9,320 bases of DNA, taken from a bacterium (GTDB lineage: Bacteria; Chloroflexota; Dormibacteria; UBA8260; Bog-877). The stretch's first letter is position 1. Every line of letters starts with the position of its first letter. Position numbers and translations under genes: made by a program. Location: positions 1-9,320 of the forward strand of contig JAKABA010000154.1 in assembly GCA_021802115.1 (NCBI GenBank), given 5' to 3'. This document shows, piece by piece, positions 6,711 through 9,320 of this stretch. Below the pieces are notes generated by a model. The model was not told the origin of the DNA and ran no database searches. It saw only the letters and a list, made by a program, of their open reading frames with translations.

Positions 6711-7856
6711 ATGCCCGACCTGAAGTCGGTGCTGGCCTGGTCCGCACTGGCGGCCGGGGTGGCCATCGCCGCCGAGCGGAGCGTCTCCAAGACGAGATCA
6801 GGCTCCGACGAGTCCATGCTCGACTGGGAGCTGGCGCGCCGGACGGCCTATCAGAGGGTCGGTCCCGACGGGTTGGAGGAGGCGGACCGGGCGGCCGCGG
6901 AGTACGAGCCCTTGGTGGCCGAGCTGGTCCCCCTGATCGCCCAGACCTGCGGGACCCCAGCTCAGGCCAACAGCTTCGGGCGGGTGCGGGTGGTTGGCCG
7001 CAGAGGGTTCCTGGACCAGAACCTGGCCATGATGCAGCGGCTGGTGCGGCCCATCGAGGCCCAGGGCAGGCTGGGCCAGCTTCGCCCCACGGCGCTGATG
7101 CGCGTGCCCACCAGCCTCTATCTCGGCACCCTCCTCGGCTACATGGGCCGCCGGGTGCTGGGCCAGTACGACCCCGTGCTCAGCTTCGCGGGCAGCGACC
7201 GGGAGGGGCTGCCCCAGCCCGCCCTGCTGATCGTGGAGCCGAACGTGCGCGACTTCGAGCGCACGTCGGAGCTTCCGATTGACTCCCTGCGCCGGTGGCT
7301 GATGCTGCATGAGCTGACCCATGCCTGGCAGTTCGAGCTGCACCCGTGGCTGGCGCCTCATCTCACCGGCATGGTGGAGGAGTTGACCAGGCTGCCCACG
7401 GGCCGGCCTTTGAACGGCTTTGAGGATCTGCTGCGAACCGCCCGCAACCTTCGTCCCCAGCTCGCCCTGGTCGGCAGGGTGCAGGCGGTGATGGCCGTCC
7501 TGGAGGGGCACGGCAACTTCGTGATGCGAGAGGCGGGCCGCCGCCACATCCCGGACTTCGACTCCCTCGACGAGGCCTTCCACCGGCGCCACCAACCCAC
7601 CGGCGCGCTCGAGCGCCTGATCCTCCTGATCTCCGGAGTCGGGCTGAAGCTGCAGCAGTACCAGCAGGGCGAGCGCTTCCTGCGCGAGCTCCAGGCCCGC
7701 GGGGGGCAACCGGCCCTGGACCGAGTTTGGAGCTCGGCCGAGTCGCTGCCGAGCTGGCGCGAGGTTCGGCGGCCGGAGCTGTGGTTGCGTCGCATGGGCT
7801 TCGACAGCTCAGCCCAGGCTGGTCAGAGCCCGGTGGGGGCCCCGCTGCCCGTCTGA
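6711..7856 (+). CDS. Zinc metalloprotease-like protein, Zincin_2 (DUF2342) family
   Basis: The 381-residue protein carries the zinc-protease helix MLHELTHAWQFE (198-209) with H200, E201 and H204, and a later EGHGNFVM (265-272) in which E265 is a candidate third ligand. Other stretches typical of Zincin_2 are GRRVLGQYDPVL (146-157) and GLKLQQYQQGERFLREL (311-327). The family is common in actinobacteria, where it is annotated as a zinc-dependent metalloprotease or as F420-biosynthesis-associated; its substrate is unknown. Residues 6-21 are weakly hydrophobic and could be a short membrane-associated segment, but there is no signal peptidase site and the gene may be cytosolic. The ATG at 6711 is supported by the -10 box six bases upstream. 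It follows the GNAT gene by 22 bases but seems to have its own promoter. Confidence 0.85.
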   Translation: MPDLKSVLAWSALAAGVAIAAERSVSKTRSGSDESMLDWELARRTAYQRVGPDGLEEADRAAAEYEPLVAELVPLIAQTCGTPAQANSFGRVRVVGRRGFLDQNLAMMQRLVRPIEAQGRLGQLRPTALMRVPTSLYLGTLLGYMGRRVLGQYDPVLSFAGSDREGLPQPALLIVEPNVRDFERTSELPIDSLRRWLMLHELTHAWQFELHPWLAPHLTGMVEELTRLPTGRPLNGFEDLLRTARNLRPQLALVGRVQAVMAVLEGHGNFVMREAGRRHIPDFDSLDEAFHRRHQPTGALERLILLISGVGLKLQQYQQGERFLRELQARGGQPALDRVWSSAESLPSWREVRRPELWLRRMGFDSSAQAGQSPVGAPLPV

Positions 7857-7978
7857 CGATTCCCGGTTCAGGCGCGTGTGATGGCCCGAAGACGGCGGTT
7901 CTTGCGTACACTTCGCAGGTGAGTTGCCTCAGAGAGCCGGGCTCCGTTTCTCACGGTCGCAAAGAGGGAGCTCTCTTC

Positions 7979-7983
7979 AGGAG
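7979..7983 (+). promoter_or_regulatory. Ribosome binding site of the last gene
   Basis: AGGAG lies eight bases before the ATG at 7992, confirming that start. In the 135-base gap after the metalloprotease stop I see a possible TACACT -10 at about 7907-7912 without a -35, and no convincing terminator. Confidence 0.7.
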
Positions 7984-7991
7984 TTGAAGCC

Positions 7992-9320
7992 ATGGATAAG
8001 AGCCAGCGCAAAGCCGGACGGCGTCGCGGCCCTGGCGAGGGTCGGGGCCTACTGCGGCGGCTGCACGATCTACTGGAGGAGGGCCTGGCAAGTCCCCGCC
8101 TGATCCCCGTGCCGATTCCCATGGGACCGGAGGCAGCGTACCGGCCCGGTCCGAGCTTGCCCGCCGAGCCGCAGGTTCACCGGGTCTTCGGGCGCCGCCG
8201 GGATGAGGACCGGGACCGCGACGAGGCAGCCGGCGAGGGGGACTCCACGGAGCAGTCCGGTCAAGCGGTTGAGCCGGCCAGCGATCTGGGTGGGGATGAG
8301 TTCGAACCGCCTCGGTCCGACCTCACTGGCCAGGATGGCTCCGACCAGGCCGCCGCCGAGGAGTCGCCGTTGGAGTCTCCAGCCGCCGCCGACCCGGGTG
8401 AGGCGCCCGCATCAGTGGACCCGTGGTCGAGACCGGCCATGGCCGACCCCTTCGCGTTCCAGCCCGGCTCCGACGCTCCCGAGCTTCCGGCCTGGACGCC
8501 GAGCCCTCTCCAGGGAGGGGGATTCCCATCCTTCGAACCCCCGCCATCGCCGGAGGAGCAGGGGCCTTCCCCGTGGGCCGGCGATTTCGGCGTGACCCAG
8601 GAGCCACCGTCGCCCACCGATGCCTTCGGCGCGGGCACACAGGGAGGAGGCTGGCCGCCGAGCCCGTCCGAGTCCGGGGGGCAGCTCTGGTCCGCCGGCG
8701 GCGCCGAGGAGGAGGCCGCTTCGGCTGAATCCCCACTTGAGGAGGCGTCCGCCGCGTCCGTGTCGGCAGATGACGGTCAGGGTGAGTACTCGCCGTCGGA
8801 GTTGGACCAGGCCGGTGGTGAGGAGGTCGCCATGGAGGCGGCCGCGGAGACCACCCAGGAGTTGCAGCAGTCCGGTGACGAGGAGGCGGCCATGGAGGCC
8901 GCCGCGGAGACGACCCAGGAAGGGCCGGGTGATCTGCAGCCGTTCGAGCCCGACCAGTTGCCGGAGGTGGTGGCGGTGTCGGACACCGCCTGGACGGTCT
9001 CGTCGGTCGGCGGGGGCTACCAGCTGCCCCGAGAGCCGGTGGGACCTGAGCCCGGGAGCGCGCTGGTGGAGGGGGCCAGGAGTTTCCCGTTGCCCGAGGG
9101 CGAGCTGCTGTTCAAGAACCTGAGTGTCGGCTTCACCGACCCGGCCCGTCTGCTTCGCCACCTGGCCGGGGAGGGGCACACGGGGGTCATGCACGTGGCC
9201 TCTCCCGACGGGCGCAACACCTACATCGTGTTGGTGGAGGGCTACGTGGTGGCGGTCGCCTCGGACTCCCACGGCCGGCTCAGCACCACCAGCAGGGTGT
9301 CCTTTCCGGCGTTCCCCAAC
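7992..9320 (+). CDS. Disordered acidic/proline-rich protein with C-terminal DUF4388-like domain (partial)
   Basis: I read 443 codons without a stop from ATG 7992 to the right edge, so the 3' end is missing. Residues 1-25 are strongly basic (KAGRRRGPGEGRGLLRRLHD) and include a short amphipathic helix. Residues about 70-365 are rich in Glu, Asp, Pro, Ser, Gly and Ala with few large hydrophobics: almost certainly disordered. They hold a tandem 20-residue repeat (273-312). From about residue 365 a globular domain starts (FPLPEGELLF...), with LLRHLAGEGHTGVMHVAS and YIVLVEGYVVAVASD (411-425) giving the pattern of DUF4388/PATAN-type domains: a helix, then a Gly-containing strand, then a strand with a glycine turn. 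That identity is inference. No signal peptide or membrane segment is seen. A scaffold or gliding/signalling-type role is possible but not shown. Confidence 0.85.
   Translation, partial: MDKSQRKAGRRRGPGEGRGLLRRLHDLLEEGLASPRLIPVPIPMGPEAAYRPGPSLPAEPQVHRVFGRRRDEDRDRDEAAGEGDSTEQSGQAVEPASDLGGDEFEPPRSDLTGQDGSDQAAAEESPLESPAAADPGEAPASVDPWSRPAMADPFAFQPGSDAPELPAWTPSPLQGGGFPSFEPPPSPEEQGPSPWAGDFGVTQEPPSPTDAFGAGTQGGGWPPSPSESGGQLWSAGGAEEEAASAESPLEEASAASVSADDGQGEYSPSELDQAGGEEVAMEAAAETTQELQQSGDEEAAMEAAAETTQEGPGDLQPFEPDQLPEVVAVSDTAWTVSSVGGGYQLPREPVGPEPGSALVEGARSFPLPEGELLFKNLSVGFTDPARLLRHLAGEGHTGVMHVASPDGRNTYIVLVEGYVVAVASDSHGRLSTTSRVSFPAFPN
8808..8927 (+). repeat. In-frame 60-base tandem duplication
   Basis: Units 8808-8867 and 8868-8927 are adjacent copies of 60 bases, 20 codons each. 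By hand they match at 49 of 60 bases and 15 of 20 residues, sharing MEAAAETTQE. The unit is a multiple of three, so the frame is preserved. It extends the disordered linker of the last gene. Confidence 0.9.

Noticed and set aside
7931..7950. GAGCC/GGCTC stem followed by TTTC as a terminator of the metalloprotease gene
   Set aside because: The usable stem is only four pairs with a three-base loop, and the T-tract is three bases long; too weak to call.
8412..9272. 286-codon minus-strand frame opposite the last gene
   Set aside because: The plus frame has a good ribosome site, a disordered-linker composition and a globular domain; the minus frame shows only Arg/Leu/Gly/His-rich low-complexity sequence.

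Overview
This is a high-GC bacterial chromosome segment with ordinary codon structure in every gene and no mobile element, tRNA, rRNA or CRISPR array that I can see. The gene set suggests a free-living Gram-positive-related (Terrabacteria) lineage such as Chloroflexota, Dormibacterota or Actinomycetota. It includes a CIRCE-controlled solo groEL, a Zincin_2/DUF2342-type metalloprotease of the kind best known from actinobacteria, and two genes whose -10 boxes lie so close to the start codon that they look leaderless. The phylum is an inference and cannot be settled from this window.

Left part, minus strand (1-4013). A long open frame runs off the left edge. It encodes a secreted, cysteine-containing protein of more than 660 residues with a signal peptide and motifs like those of secreted beta-propeller-type proteins. 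Upstream is a 495-base gene-poor stretch. It holds a good -35/-10 promoter for the secreted gene, with an inverted repeat across the -35 box and a second palindrome just upstream, plus one doubtful 58-codon frame. Further upstream are two tightly packed genes that form an operon: a SAM hydrolase (SAM hydroxide adenosyltransferase, DUF62), then NAD(P)H-hydrate epimerase (nnrE). Both handle small cofactor or metabolite molecules.

Centre, minus strand (4081-5823). A complete groEL stands alone, without groES. It has a strong Shine-Dalgarno, a CIRCE operator touching its -10 box, and a perfect 13-bp-stem intrinsic terminator just after the stop codon. This is a complete heat-shock transcription unit under predicted HrcA control.

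Right part, plus strand (5867-9320). A GNAT-type acetyltransferase is transcribed divergently from groEL. It is followed by the Zincin_2-type metalloprotease (HELTH motif) and then, after a 135-base gap, by a gene that runs off the right edge. That last protein has a basic N-terminus, about 300 residues of acidic, proline-rich, probably disordered sequence with a recent 20-residue duplication, and the start of a globular domain resembling DUF4388/PATAN domains.

The most unusual material lies at the two ends: the uncharacterised secreted protein with its operator-like promoter, and the disordered protein with the C-terminal domain. The middle is well explained by known families.
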